Below, piece by piece: positions 31,064 to 40,117 of a stretch of 64,000 nucleotides of DNA. This DNA comes from Rubrivivax sp. (GTDB lineage Bacteria > Pseudomonadota > Gammaproteobacteria > Burkholderiales > Burkholderiaceae_C), in assembly GCA_021300575.1 (NCBI GenBank), contig JAJTDM010000033.1, forward strand, positions 49,601-113,600, given 5' to 3'. Position 1 is the stretch's first letter. Every line of letters starts with the position of its first letter. The translations under genes and the position numbers were made by a program. Below the pieces are notes generated by a model that was not told the DNA's origin, did not search any database, and worked only from the letters and a program-made list of their open reading frames with translations.

Positions 31064-31395
31064 TCGCTCACCTTTCGCGCCGGTAACCGGCACTCCGATG
31101 GGTTCAACAACCTTCCGCGGCCCCGGCTTCACCGGTTGGCGGATCGCGACCCGCCTTGCTGTCGTCTCGTTCAGCAAGGGGACGGGAAGGACCTGTGTCT
31201 TTCTGTCTGGCACTGTAGCATCGCCCCAGCCCGACCTTTCCTCAAGCCGACATTGGAACCACTGGACCCCCTCAATTCGCTGACAAGTGGGCAGGGAACT
31301 GCGAAGTCCGCGCCCCGCGCCCCGCGCAAGCGCCCATCGATGAGCCGGGTCCGTCCCGTGGTCAAGAACCTACCCTGCCTGATCTGCGCCATCCG
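31064..31395. other. Intergenic region between odhA and a Cys-cluster gene
   Basis: About 330 bases separate these divergent genes. I see no gene here. On the minus strand TACAGT (31212-31217) could be a -10 box for odhA, but no matching -35 is evident. No clear riboswitch, operator palindrome or terminator was recognised. Confidence 0.4.
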
Positions 31396-31737
31396 ATGAC
31401 CAGACACGAACGGATCGTGATGATCCAGCCGCTGGCACCTGCCCATCCCGGCGTGGGTCAGCCCTGCAACGGGTGCGGGCTTTGCTGCCTTTGGAAACCC
31501 TGCCCGGTGGGCGTGGTCATCACTAGAAAAACCCTGGGTCCGTGTCGCGCCCTTGACTGGTCTGCCGAACAAGCCGTCTACCGTTGCGGGCTGCTGACAT
31601 CGCCCCACACTTTCGTGCCCTGGCTGCCGCAAGCCGTGGTGCGGCGTGTCGCCCGGCGGTGGATCGCCGCGGACACCCGCTGTGATGCCAACTTGGAGCG
31701 GGCGGATTCGAAACCCGAAAACCCCGGCTCGGATTGA
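31396..31737 (+). CDS. YkgJ-like cysteine-cluster protein
   Basis: A 113-residue protein of unknown function with an N-terminal cysteine cluster: Cys24, Cys27, Cys30, Cys31 and Cys36 (CNGCGLCC...C), then Cys50, Cys64 and Cys96. The pattern resembles YkgJ/Fliw-type CxxCxxCC domains thought to bind zinc or an iron-sulfur cluster. The segment VYRCGLL and the ARRWIAADTRCD tail look like those of small Burkholderiales homologues, so it appears complete. No ribosome-binding site is evident before the ATG at 31396; the ATG at 31420 is an alternative. Confidence 0.65.
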   Translation: MTRHERIVMIQPLAPAHPGVGQPCNGCGLCCLWKPCPVGVVITRKTLGPCRALDWSAEQAVYRCGLLTSPHTFVPWLPQAVVRRVARRWIAADTRCDANLERADSKPENPGSD

Positions 31738-31825
31738 ACCTCAAAGGGATCGGGGTTTCCCGGCTTTGCAATTCCGCCGCAGGCACTAGCATTGTGGATT
31801 CGTCATTTGCTCTCGGAGCCTCCGC

Positions 31826-33400
31826 ATGAAGAATTTCAAGTTGATGTTGGTTGCCGCCTCGGTGGCCGCCGTGCTGGCCGCGCCAGCCCAAGCCCAAACC
31901 CTGCGCTGGGCAGCCCAGAACGACATCCTGACCCTGGACCCGCACTCGCAGAACCACGCCACCACCAACGCCATCCTCATGCACGCGTATGAGGGGCTGA
32001 CCCGCTACAACGACAAATTTCAGGTGGAGCCCGCGCTGGCCACCAAATGGACCTACATCTCACCGACCCAGGTGCGTTTCGAGTTGCGCAAGGGCGTCAA
32101 GTTCCATGACGGCACCCCCTTCACTGCCGACGACGTCGTGTTCTCTTTTGGCCGGATCCGCCAACCGCAGGGCACGATGGGCATCTATGTGACTGGCATC
32201 AACGAGATCAAGAAGATCGACGACCACACCGTTGACTTCATCATGGCGGCGCCCAACCCCCTGCTGCTGCGCAACATCATCGACTTCCGCATCATGAGCA
32301 AATCGTGGGCAGAGAAGAACAAGACCACGAACACGCAGGATTACAAGGCCAAGGAGGAAAACTTTGCCTCCCGCACGGTGATGGGCACTGGCGCGTACAA
32401 GATCACGGGATGGACCCCGGAACAGCGCATCACCATGACCCAGAACGCGGACTGGTGGGATAAGCACACCGGCAACGTGAAGGAAGTCATCTACACCCCC
32501 ATCAAGAGCGATCCCACCCGGGTGGCGGCTTTGCTGTCGGGTGATGTGGACATGCTGACGGACCTGCCCACCCAGGACATCGCACGCCTGCGACAAGACA
32601 GCAAGCTGAAGGTGGTGGACGGCCCCGAAGTGCGAACGATCTACCTCGCCCCTGACATGGGCAGCCCTGAGCTCAAGCACAGCAACATCAAGGGCAAGAA
32701 CCCGTTCGCAGACAAGCGGGTTCGGCAAGCACTGTCCATGGCCATCGACCGGGAGGCCATCAAGCGCAACATCATGCGAGGCCTGTCCATTCCGGCAGGG
32801 TTGATGGTGGCACCCGGTGTGAACGGTCATTCGCCTGAACTCGATACCCCCACCAAGACGGACGTCGAGGGTGCAAAGAAGCTCCTGGCAGATGCTGGTT
32901 ACCCGAATGGGCTCGAAGTGCGCCTGAACTGCCCGAACAACCGCTACGTCAATGACGAGGAAATCTGCCAGGCGGTGGTGGCCATGTGGGCCCGAGTGGG
33001 CGTCAAGGCTACCCTGGCCGCGGAAAACATGGCCACCTTCATCCAGAAGGTGCAGAACTTCGATTCCTCAATCTACCTGCTCGGATGGGGTGTCGCCACC
33101 TATGACGCCCAGTACTCGCTGCAGTCTCTGATCCGCACCCGCACCACCGGTGCGGACGGCAACTTCAACTTCAGCAAGATCAGCGACGCGACGGTGGATC
33201 GGCTCGTGGATGCCATGAAGACCGAAACCGACACGGCCAAGCGAAACGGCATGATCCGGGAAGCCCTGGTGCGAACCAAGGAAGAAGTGCTGACCATCCC
33301 GCTGCACCACCAAATGCGCCCCTGGGCCATGAAGGCCGGCGTGACGACGCTTCACCGTTCGGACGACCGGCCGGAAGCGCGGTTCACCTCCATCCGATAA
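31826..33400 (+). CDS. Orphan ABC transporter substrate-binding protein (SBP_bac_5, dipeptide-type)
   Basis: A periplasmic solute receptor for a peptide- or nickel-type ABC importer, 524 residues. A Sec signal peptide (about residues 1-23, cleavage after PAQA) precedes the mature protein. Family motifs include LDPHSQNHATTNAILMHAYEGLTRY, VRFELRKGVKFHDGTPFTADDVVFSF, a TGAYKITGWTP strand and KRVRQALSMAIDREAI. No permease or ATPase gene lies nearby, so the partner transporter is encoded elsewhere or is shared. GGAG precedes the start, and a strong terminator follows. Confidence 0.93.
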   Translation: MKNFKLMLVAASVAAVLAAPAQAQTLRWAAQNDILTLDPHSQNHATTNAILMHAYEGLTRYNDKFQVEPALATKWTYISPTQVRFELRKGVKFHDGTPFTADDVVFSFGRIRQPQGTMGIYVTGINEIKKIDDHTVDFIMAAPNPLLLRNIIDFRIMSKSWAEKNKTTNTQDYKAKEENFASRTVMGTGAYKITGWTPEQRITMTQNADWWDKHTGNVKEVIYTPIKSDPTRVAALLSGDVDMLTDLPTQDIARLRQDSKLKVVDGPEVRTIYLAPDMGSPELKHSNIKGKNPFADKRVRQALSMAIDREAIKRNIMRGLSIPAGLMVAPGVNGHSPELDTPTKTDVEGAKKLLADAGYPNGLEVRLNCPNNRYVNDEEICQAVVAMWARVGVKATLAAENMATFIQKVQNFDSSIYLLGWGVATYDAQYSLQSLIRTRTTGADGNFNFSKISDATVDRLVDAMKTETDTAKRNGMIREALVRTKEEVLTIPLHHQMRPWAMKAGVTTLHRSDDRPEARFTSIR

Positions 33401-33454
33401 AGCGGTCGGCGGCCGGCCGCGCGGTCCGGACACCGCTCATCTGTGAACTCTTGG

Positions 33455-33485
33455 ACGGGGCCTGCATGTGAGGCCCCGTTTTCTT
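33455..33485 (+). terminator. Intrinsic terminator after the solute-binding protein gene
   Basis: A 9-bp stem, ACGGGGCCT / AGGCCCCGT with a seven-base loop, is followed by TTTTCTT. Confidence 0.88.
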
Positions 33486-33545
33486 GGGGCTCGGGAAGTT
33501 GGAGGCGGTCAATGAGACCGGCGCACCCCTCGCTCGCGCCGTATC

Positions 33546-35321
33546 TCAGAAAGCATCCAGCGGCATATCGGTGACGGCCGCAGCGCCATCGACGATGCTG
33601 TCGCGCCAAGCCAGTGTGCGTGGCAGCAGGTGATCGGCATAGAACCGGCAGGTAGTGATCTTGGCCTGCATGAAGACAGGGTCTTCGCCCGCTGCACAGA
33701 GGTCTTCTGCCGCCATGAAGGCGCGGGCCATCTGCCAGCCTGCCACCAACGTACCTGCCATCATGAGATAGGGCACGCTCCCGGCGTACACCGCGTTAGG
33801 GTCGGAGCGGGTGCGTTCGACCACGAAGGTCACCACATCCAGAAACGCCGCGCGGGCCGCTGCAAGGCGACGGGCGATGGCGTGGCCTTGCGGGCTGGGC
33901 CGTCCGATCAGGGCGGACTCCGTGTCTGCCACACGCTGCGCCAGGGCGCGGGCCAACTGGCCTCCATCGCGCGCCGTCTTTCGGCCCACCAGGTCATTGG
34001 CCTGGATGGCCGTGGTGCCTTCGTAGATGGTGAGGATCTTGGCGTCCCGCAGGTACTGGGCAGCGCCCGTTTCCTCGATGAAGCCCATGCCGCCGTGCAC
34101 CTGGACGCCCAGGCTCGCCACTTCCAGGCTCATCTCGGTGGACAAGCCCTTCACCAAGGGCACCAGGAACTCGTAGAACGCCTGGTTCTCGCGCCGCACC
34201 GCCTCGTCCGGATGGGCATGGGCGGCGTCGAAAGCGCCGGCAGCCACCAGCGCCATGGCACGGCAGCCTTCGGTGTGCGCCCGCATGGTCATCAGCATGC
34301 GGCGTACATCCGGGTGGTGGATGATGGCTGCCGCCGCATGCGCTGACCCATCGATGGGCCGACTCTGCACGCGGTCACGAGCATATTGCACAGCCTTCTG
34401 GTAAGCCCGCTCGGCCACCGCAATGCCCTGCACGCCCACGCCAAAGCGCGCCGCATTCATCATCACGAACATGTACTCGAGGCCGCGGTTTTCCTGGCCG
34501 ATGAGGTAGCCGACCGCGCCGCCCGCATCTCCGTACTGCAACACCGCCGTGGGACTGGCCTTGATGCCCAGCTTGTGCTCGATGCTCACGCACCGTACGT
34601 CATTGCGCGTGCCGTCCTCCAGGATCTTGGGGCAGATGAACAGCGAAATGCCCTTCACGCCTTCCGGCGCACCTGCCACCCGGGCCAGCACCAGGTGGAC
34701 GATGTTGTCCGCCATGTCGTGCTCGCCGTAGGTGATGTAGATCTTGGTGCCAAACAGACGGAAAGTGCCATCGGGCTGCGGTTCAGCTCGGGTACGCACC
34801 AGTGACAGGTCACTGCCGGCCTGAGGCTCCGTCAGGTTCATCGTGCCCGTCCAGCGCCCTTCGATCATGGGCGGAATGTAGGTTTGCTGCTGCTGCGGGC
34901 TTCCTGCGGTCAGCAAGGCCTCGATGGCGCCATCGGTCAACAGCGGGCACAGGGCGAAACTCATGTTGGCGCTTTGCACCATCTCGCCGCAGGCGGCATG
35001 GATCAACTTGGGCAGGCCTTGACCACCAAAAGCCTCAGGGTGCTGCAACCCCTGCCACCCGCCTTCGGCAAACTGCTTGAAGGCTTGCTTGAAGCCAGGG
35101 GTGGTCCGCACCTCACCGTCGTGGAATGACGAAGGGTTTCGGTCACCTTCCCAGTTCAGGGGCGCCACCACCTCCTCATTGAAGCGCGCGCACTCCTCCA
35201 GCACCGCAGCGGCAGTGTCAGGCCCGGCATCCGCATAGCCCGGGAGAGCCGCCACGGCCTCCAGGCCCGCCAGTTCCTTCATCACGAAGAGCATGTCCTT
35301 CAGGGGTGCGCGATAAGTCAT
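33546..35321 (-). CDS. Acyl-CoA dehydrogenase with C-terminal extension domain (DmdC-like subfamily)
   Basis: An FAD enzyme that forms a trans-2-enoyl-CoA and passes electrons to ETF. The 591 residues exceed the 380-400 of simple acyl-CoA dehydrogenases because of an added C-terminal domain, as in the long-form/3-methylmercaptopropionyl-CoA dehydrogenase group. Motifs include LTEPQAGSDLSLVRTRA (FAD/substrate loop), KLGIKASPTAVL and ILTIYEGTTAIQANDLVGRK with the glutamate at the catalytic position of this subfamily. It follows etfB-etfA, a conserved Burkholderiales arrangement, so ETF is the likely acceptor. The acyl chain used is unknown. Confidence 0.92.
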   Translation of the reverse strand: MTYRAPLKDMLFVMKELAGLEAVAALPGYADAGPDTAAAVLEECARFNEEVVAPLNWEGDRNPSSFHDGEVRTTPGFKQAFKQFAEGGWQGLQHPEAFGGQGLPKLIHAACGEMVQSANMSFALCPLLTDGAIEALLTAGSPQQQQTYIPPMIEGRWTGTMNLTEPQAGSDLSLVRTRAEPQPDGTFRLFGTKIYITYGEHDMADNIVHLVLARVAGAPEGVKGISLFICPKILEDGTRNDVRCVSIEHKLGIKASPTAVLQYGDAGGAVGYLIGQENRGLEYMFVMMNAARFGVGVQGIAVAERAYQKAVQYARDRVQSRPIDGSAHAAAAIIHHPDVRRMLMTMRAHTEGCRAMALVAAGAFDAAHAHPDEAVRRENQAFYEFLVPLVKGLSTEMSLEVASLGVQVHGGMGFIEETGAAQYLRDAKILTIYEGTTAIQANDLVGRKTARDGGQLARALAQRVADTESALIGRPSPQGHAIARRLAAARAAFLDVVTFVVERTRSDPNAVYAGSVPYLMMAGTLVAGWQMARAFMAAEDLCAAGEDPVFMQAKITTCRFYADHLLPRTLAWRDSIVDGAAAVTDMPLDAF

Positions 35322-35342
35322 TTCAAGGCTCCGGATGCAACA

Positions 35343-35363
35343 AGGGCGCCCCTTGGGCGCCCT
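35343..35363 (-). terminator. Hairpin between etfA and acyl-CoA dehydrogenase
   Basis: A perfect 9-bp stem (AGGGCGCCC / GGGCGCCCT, three-base loop) is followed on the minus strand by TTGTTG. The weak U-tract suggests partial termination or mRNA stabilisation rather than a full stop. Confidence 0.5.
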
Positions 35364-35380
35364 CGAGAGGTTTCAATGAT

Positions 35381-36313
35381 TCAAAGGGCGTTGACCAGCT
35401 CAGGTACCGCAGCGAAGAGATCAGCCTCCAGCCCGTAGTCAGCCACGCTGAAGATCGGGGCCTCGGGATCTTTGTTGATGGCCACGATGACCTTGGAGTC
35501 CTTCATGCCGGCCAGGTGCTGGATGGCGCCGCTGATACCGCAAGCAACGTAGAGTTGCGGAGCCACGATCTTTCCGGTCTGACCGACTTGCCAGTCGTTG
35601 GGGGCGTAGCCCGCATCCACCGCGGCGCGGCTGGCCCCGAGGGCGGCCCCCAGCTTGTCGGCCAGCGGCGTCAGCACTTCAGCGAACTTGTCGTTACTGC
35701 CCAGAGCCCGGCCACCCGACACGATGATCTTCGCGGAGGTCAGCTCTGGGCGGTCAAGCTTGGCAATCTCAGAACCAAGGTAGACGGACTTGCCCTCATC
35801 CACTGCCACTTCAAGGCTCTGCACGGCCGCAGAACCACCGGACGGGGCCGCCGCGTCGAAGCCCGTGGTCCGCACCGTGATCACCTTGACCGCATCGGTG
35901 CTCTGCACTGTGGCGATTGCATTGCCCGCATAGATGGGGCGCTCGAAGGTGTCGGCCGAGATGACCTTTGTCGCATCGCTGATCTGGGCAACATCCAGCA
36001 AGGCAGCCACCCGAGGCGCCGTGTTCTTGCCACTGGCCGTGGCCGGAAAAAGGATGTGAGTGTAGGAAGACGCCACCGCCAGCACTTGGGCTGCCAGGTT
36101 CTCTGCCAAGCCGTGGGCCAGGGAAGCGCCGTCGGCATGCAGCACCTTGGAAACCCCCGCGATCGCCGCCGCAGCTTGCGCGGCGCCTCCGGCACCAGCA
36201 CCCGCCACCATGACGTGAACCTCGCCGCCGCACTGGAGCGCAGCCGTCACGGTATTGAGCGTAGCGGCCTTCAGGGAAACGTTGTCGTGTTCGGCAATGA
36301 CCAGGGCTGCCAT
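35381..36313 (-). CDS. etfA: Electron transfer flavoprotein subunit alpha
   Basis: The FAD-carrying subunit of ETF, which collects electrons from acyl-CoA dehydrogenases and delivers them to ETF-ubiquinone oxidoreductase. At 310 residues it has the normal length. The C-terminal FAD domain is clear: [57 protein letters not shown] and [11 protein letters not shown]. Its ATG overlaps the etfB stop by one base, consistent with coupled translation of the heterodimer. Confidence 0.97.
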   Translation of the reverse strand: MAALVIAEHDNVSLKAATLNTVTAALQCGGEVHVMVAGAGAGGAAQAAAAIAGVSKVLHADGASLAHGLAENLAAQVLAVASSYTHILFPATASGKNTAPRVAALLDVAQISDATKVISADTFERPIYAGNAIATVQSTDAVKVITVRTTGFDAAAPSGGSAAVQSLEVAVDEGKSVYLGSEIAKLDRPELTSAKIIVSGGRALGSNDKFAEVLTPLADKLGAALGASRAAVDAGYAPNDWQVGQTGKIVAPQLYVACGISGAIQHLAGMKDSKVIVAINKDPEAPIFSVADYGLEADLFAAVPELVNAL

Positions 36314-37062
36314 CAGACCACCTTTGCTTCGTTCTTGAGTTTGTCCACCAGAGCGGCCACATCAGGCACCTTGACCCCGGCGCCGCGCTTGGGAGGCTCG
36401 CTCACCTTCAGCGTCTTGATGCGAGGCGTGACATCCACTCCGAGGTCCGAGGACTTGAACACATCCAACGGCTTCTTCTTGGCCTTCATGATGTTGGGCA
36501 AGGTCACGTAGCGCGGCTCGTTCAGGCGCAAGTCGGTCGTGACCACAGCAGGCAAGGTCAGCGAGACTGTCTCCAGGCCGCCGTCCACCTCACGGGTCAC
36601 CTGCGCCTTGCCTTCCACAACTTCCAGCTTGCTGGCGAAAGTAGCCTGGGGCAAGCCCGCCAGGGCCGCGAGCATCTGACCCGTCTGATTGCAGTCATCA
36701 TCAATGGATTGCTTGCCCAGGATGACGAGGGCGGGTTGCTCCTTGTCGACGATGGCCTTGAGCAACTTGGCCACTGCCAGCGGTTGCAGTTCGTCAGCGC
36801 ACTCCACCAGAATGGAACGGTCTGCGCCAATGGCCATGGCGGTACGCAAGGTTTCCTGACATTGGGCCACGCCGCATGACACTGCAATCACCTCGGTGGC
36901 GACACCCTTTTCCTTCAACCGCACGGCTTCTTCCACGGCGATTTCGTCAAACGGGTTCATGCTCATCTTGACGTTGGCGATGTCCACGCCCGTACCGTCA
37001 CTCTTGACCCGTACCTTGACGTTGTAATCGACCACCCGCTTGACGGGGACCAGCACCTTCAT
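36313..37062 (-). CDS. etfB: Electron transfer flavoprotein subunit beta
   Basis: The AMP-binding subunit of ETF, 249 residues. It begins [20 protein letters not shown] and contains [18 protein letters not shown] and [21 protein letters not shown], all characteristic. It is the first gene of etfB-etfA-acyl-CoA dehydrogenase. AGGAG lies upstream of the ATG and a TAGAAT -10 box (37107-37112) lies about 45 bases upstream, in the gap after tRNA-Leu. Confidence 0.97.
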   Translation of the reverse strand: MKVLVPVKRVVDYNVKVRVKSDGTGVDIANVKMSMNPFDEIAVEEAVRLKEKGVATEVIAVSCGVAQCQETLRTAMAIGADRSILVECADELQPLAVAKLLKAIVDKEQPALVILGKQSIDDDCNQTGQMLAALAGLPQATFASKLEVVEGKAQVTREVDGGLETVSLTLPAVVTTDLRLNEPRYVTLPNIMKAKKKPLDVFKSSDLGVDVTPRIKTLKVSEPPKRGAGVKVPDVAALVDKLKNEAKVV

Positions 37063-37143
37063 GTCGCCTTGCTCCTGGGGAACTGTGATGAAACGATCAA
37101 CCTGTCATTCTAGGGCTGAGACATGCCACGTGACGTGCCGGCA

Positions 37144-37234
37144 TGGTGCCCGGGACGGGACTCGAACCCGTACACGCCGATGAAAGCGTGGCGGATTTTA
37201 AGTCCGCTGCGTCTACCGATTTCGCCACCCGGGC
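37144..37234 (-). tRNA. leuZ: tRNA-Leu (anticodon UAA)
   Basis: The minus strand folds into a class II tRNA with a long variable arm. The acceptor stem GCCCGGG/CCCGGGC is perfect, the anticodon loop CTTAAAA gives UAA, and the T-loop GGTTCGAGTCC is standard. CCA is encoded (37144-37146). It is the last of a Gly-Cys-Leu trio in the same order as E. coli glyW-cysT-leuZ. Confidence 0.96.
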
Positions 37235-37287
37235 CATCTCACATTATCGATCGCCCGCCCCTTATGGCGTCGAACCGGGCAGCCATG

Positions 37288-37325
37288 CGAAAACGCCCGG
37301 GTCCGGCAGGCCGGGCTCGGGCGTT
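37288..37325 (-). terminator. Terminator-like hairpin between tRNA-Cys and tRNA-Leu
   Basis: On the minus strand AACGCCCG pairs with CGGGCGTT around an inner GC-rich stem and is followed by a short T-run (TTTTC). It may end transcripts from tRNA-Cys or guide processing. Confidence 0.55.
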
Positions 37326-37332
37326 CGCGATA

Positions 37333-37406
37333 TGGAGGCGCGGCCCGGAGTCGAACCGGGCTAGACGGATTTGCAATCCGTTGCATAACCGCTTTGCTAC
37401 CGCGCC
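37333..37406 (-). tRNA. cysT: tRNA-Cys (anticodon GCA)
   Basis: The minus strand forms a 74-base tRNA with acceptor GGCGCGG/CCGCGCC, anticodon loop TTGCAAA (GCA), discriminator U as expected for tRNA-Cys, and an encoded CCA (37333-37335). Confidence 0.96.
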
Positions 37407-37422
37407 TGGGTCATGCTTAACC

Positions 37423-37449
37423 AAAAAAGGGAAGCCCGTGCTTCCCTTT
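37423..37449 (-). terminator. Strong terminator between tRNA-Gly and tRNA-Cys
   Basis: On the minus strand a perfect 10-bp stem, AAAGGGAAGC / GCTTCCCTTT with a four-base loop, runs into a run of six T. It lies 25 bases after tRNA-Gly and 17 before tRNA-Cys, so there is little room for a separate tRNA-Cys promoter. Confidence 0.85.
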
Positions 37450-37474
37450 GAGGCCAGACTCGACGTCTGGAATT

Positions 37475-37550
37475 TGGAGCGGGAAACGAGGCTCGAACTC
37501 GCGACCTCAACCTTGGCAAGGTTGCGCTCTACCAACTGAGCTATTCCCGC
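37475..37550 (-). tRNA. glyW: tRNA-Gly (anticodon GCC)
   Basis: The minus strand forms a 76-base tRNA: acceptor GCGGGAA, D-arm AGCTCAGTTGGTAGAGC, anticodon loop TTGCCAA (GCC), T-loop GTTCGAG and an encoded CCA (37475-37477). It is the first tRNA of the trio. Confidence 0.97.
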
Positions 37551-37561
37551 GTAAGCCTCAC

Positions 37562-37589
37562 ATTATATGCAGAGAGGCCTGCCCCGCAA
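37562..37589 (-). promoter_or_regulatory. Promoter of the tRNA-Gly/Cys/Leu cluster
   Basis: On the minus strand TATAAT (37562-37567) lies 11 bases before tRNA-Gly, with TTGCGG 16 bases further upstream. It falls in the short gap after lon. Confidence 0.6.
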
Positions 37590-37597
37590 GAAATTTT

Positions 37598-40030
37598 TCA
37601 GTGTGGTAACCCGTCACCCGCCGAGGCTTCCGCCACAGCGGCCGCAGAGGTGGCCACGGCCTCAGGCTTGGTGGGCAATTCTTCCTCCGGCAACGGCTTT
37701 GGCATGGTCTCCAGCGCTATCTCCAGCACCTTGTCGATCCACCGCACCGGGATGATCTCGAGTTGGTTCTTGGCGTTCTCGGGAATGTCCTGCAGGTCTT
37801 TGACGTTTTCCTCGGGAATCAGCACCGTCTTCACGCCGCCGCGCAAGGCGGCCAGCAGTTTCTCCTTCAGTCCACCAATGGCGGTCACCTCGCCGCGCAA
37901 GGTGATCTCGCCTGTCATGGCGACATCGGCGCGTACAGGAATGCCCGACAGCGCAGAGACGAACGCCGTGGTCATGGCGATGCCCGCACTCGGCCCGTCC
38001 TTGGGTGTTGCGCCATCGGGCACGTGGATGTGGATGTCCCGCTTCTCGAACAGATCATCCTTCAGGCCCAACCGGCGGGCACGGGACCTCACCACGGAAC
38101 GCGCAGCCTCGACGGACTCCTTCATGACGTCACCGAGAGAACCGGTGCGAATGATGTTGCCCTTACCCGGCATGACGGCGGCCTCGATGGTCAACAAATC
38201 GCCGCCCACCTCCGTCCAGGCCAAGCCCACCACCTGCCCCACCTGGTTGGTCTTCTCAGTGCGCCCGAAGTCGAACTTGCGCACACCAAGAAAGTCGTTG
38301 AGGTTGCCCTCCTCGACCACCACCTTCTGCTCATACTTCTTCAGCTGCACGCCCTTGACCACCTTGCGGCAGATCTTGGAGATCTCGCGCTCCAACGAAC
38401 GAACACCTGCCTCTCGCGTGTAGTACCGGACGATCCCGCGGATGGCACCCTCGGTGACCTCCATCTCGTCATCGCGGATGCCGTTGTTCTTCTGCTGCTT
38501 GGGCAACAGGTAGCGCTGCGCGATGTTGACCTTCTCGTCCTCGGTGTAGCCCGCCAGACGGATCACTTCCATGCGGTCCAGCAGCGCCGGGGGAATGTTC
38601 ATCGAGTTCGACGTCGCCACGAACATCACGTCTGAGAGGTCGTAGTCGACCTCGACGTAGTGGTCGCTGAAGGTGTGGTTCTGCTCGGGGTCCAGCACCT
38701 CCAGGAGCGCCGAGGACGGGTCACCCCGGAAATCCATGCCCAGCTTGTCGATTTCGTCGAGCAAGAACAGGGGATTGCGGGTACCGACCTTGGTCAGGCT
38801 TTGCAAGACCTTGCCCGGCATGGAGCCGATGTAGGTACGACGGTGTCCGCGAATCTCCGCCTCGTCGCGCATGCCGCCCAAAGCCATGCGGACGAACTTG
38901 CGTCCAGTGGCGCGGGCGACGCTCTGCCCGAGAGAAGTCTTGCCCACGCCCGGGGGCCCCACCAGGCAAAGGATCGGCGCCTTGACCTTGTCCACGCGCT
39001 GCTGAACCGCGAGGTATTCGAGGATGCGGTCCTTGACCTTTTCCAGGCCGAAGTGGTCCTCGTTCAGAACGGTCTCTGCATTGCCCAGGTCATGCTTGAT
39101 CTTGGTCTTCTTCACCCAGGGCAGGTTGATGAGGACATCGATGTAGTTGCGCACCACTGTGGCTTCTGCAGACATCGGCGACATCAGCTTGAGCTTCTTG
39201 AACTCGGCCTCAGCCTTCTTGCGTGCCTCCTTGGGCATGCGCGCGGCCTTGATCTTCTTGTCGAGTTCCTCGAGATCAGCACCTTCCTCTCCGTCACCCA
39301 ACTCCTTCTGGATGGCCTTGACCTGTTCGTTCAGGTAGTACTCGCGCTGGCTCTTCTCCATCTGGCGCTTCACACGCCCGCGGATGCGCTTTTCGACCTG
39401 AAGAATGTCGACTTCGTGCTCCAGCAGTTCCAGCAACTTCTCCAGTCGCCGAGCCACAAGGAACATGTCCAGCACCGACTGCTTGGCATCCAACTTCAAC
39501 GGAAGGTGCGCGGCGATCGTGTCTGCGAGCCGGCCTGGGTCGTCGATGCCCGCGATGGACGTCAGGATCTCGGGGGGAATCTTCTTGTTGAGCTTGACGT
39601 ATTGGTCGAACTGCTGGGTGACAGCCCGGCGAAGCGCTTCGATCTCCGGGCTGCCCTCTGCGGGGGGCGCCACCGGCGTCACGTCGCCAACGAAGTGGTC
39701 GCCTTCGTCACGGATGGCCTGCGTGGTGGCACGCTGCACGCCTTCCACCAACACCTTCACCGTGCCATCCGGCAGCTTCAGCATCTGAAGGATGCTCGAG
39801 ATGCAGCCCACCTCGAACATGTCTTCGGGCTTGGGCTCGTCTTTGCCCGCGGCCTTCTGTGCCACCAGCATGATCTGCCGGCCTGCCTCCATGGCGGATT
39901 CCAGGGCCTTGATCGACTTCGGCCGCCCCACGAACAGGGGAATCACCATGTGCGGGAACACGACCACATCCCGCAGCGGCAACAGCGGCAGCGTGATGGG
40001 TTCAGACGGAAGAACAGGATGACCTGACAT
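37598..40030 (-). CDS. lon: ATP-dependent protease Lon
   Basis: This cytosolic AAA+ serine protease degrades misfolded and short-lived regulatory proteins. The 810-residue protein has the N-terminal LON substrate domain ([23 protein letters not shown]), Walker A GPPGVGKT (358-365), Walker B FLLDEIDK, and the Ser-Lys dyad Ser681 (PKDGPSAG) and Lys722 (GGLKEK). I chose the ATG at 40030, preceded by GAGGAA at about seven bases, over an upstream GTG. A sigma-32-type promoter lies 25-50 bases upstream. It follows clpX in the conserved tig-clpP-clpX-lon order. Confidence 0.98.
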   Translation of the reverse strand: MSGHPVLPSEPITLPLLPLRDVVVFPHMVIPLFVGRPKSIKALESAMEAGRQIMLVAQKAAGKDEPKPEDMFEVGCISSILQMLKLPDGTVKVLVEGVQRATTQAIRDEGDHFVGDVTPVAPPAEGSPEIEALRRAVTQQFDQYVKLNKKIPPEILTSIAGIDDPGRLADTIAAHLPLKLDAKQSVLDMFLVARRLEKLLELLEHEVDILQVEKRIRGRVKRQMEKSQREYYLNEQVKAIQKELGDGEEGADLEELDKKIKAARMPKEARKKAEAEFKKLKLMSPMSAEATVVRNYIDVLINLPWVKKTKIKHDLGNAETVLNEDHFGLEKVKDRILEYLAVQQRVDKVKAPILCLVGPPGVGKTSLGQSVARATGRKFVRMALGGMRDEAEIRGHRRTYIGSMPGKVLQSLTKVGTRNPLFLLDEIDKLGMDFRGDPSSALLEVLDPEQNHTFSDHYVEVDYDLSDVMFVATSNSMNIPPALLDRMEVIRLAGYTEDEKVNIAQRYLLPKQQKNNGIRDDEMEVTEGAIRGIVRYYTREAGVRSLEREISKICRKVVKGVQLKKYEQKVVVEEGNLNDFLGVRKFDFGRTEKTNQVGQVVGLAWTEVGGDLLTIEAAVMPGKGNIIRTGSLGDVMKESVEAARSVVRSRARRLGLKDDLFEKRDIHIHVPDGATPKDGPSAGIAMTTAFVSALSGIPVRADVAMTGEITLRGEVTAIGGLKEKLLAALRGGVKTVLIPEENVKDLQDIPENAKNQLEIIPVRWIDKVLEIALETMPKPLPEEELPTKPEAVATSAAAVAEASAGDGLPH

Positions 40031-40054
40031 GACATTCCTCACTTTCTTCAGCAG

Positions 40055-40082
40055 ACATGGGGCCCGTGCGACTTAATGCAAG
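40055..40082 (-). promoter_or_regulatory. Sigma-32 (heat-shock) promoter of lon
   Basis: On the minus strand CTTGCAT (40076-40082) and CCCCATGT (40055-40062) are 13 bases apart. The -10 fits the RpoH consensus CCCCATNT and the spacer equals that of the ftsH promoter in this window. It lies in the short gap between clpX and lon. Confidence 0.72.
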
Positions 40083-40117
40083 GGCGCATGCTGCGGAGGT
40101 CGGCCCCGGGGGGCGGA

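Noticed and set aside
29099..31399. Plus-strand open frame of 766 codons
   Set aside because: It is antisense to odhA and has no recognisable domains.
38660..40027. Plus-strand open frame of 455 codons
   Set aside because: It is antisense to lon and reflects codon bias on the other strand.
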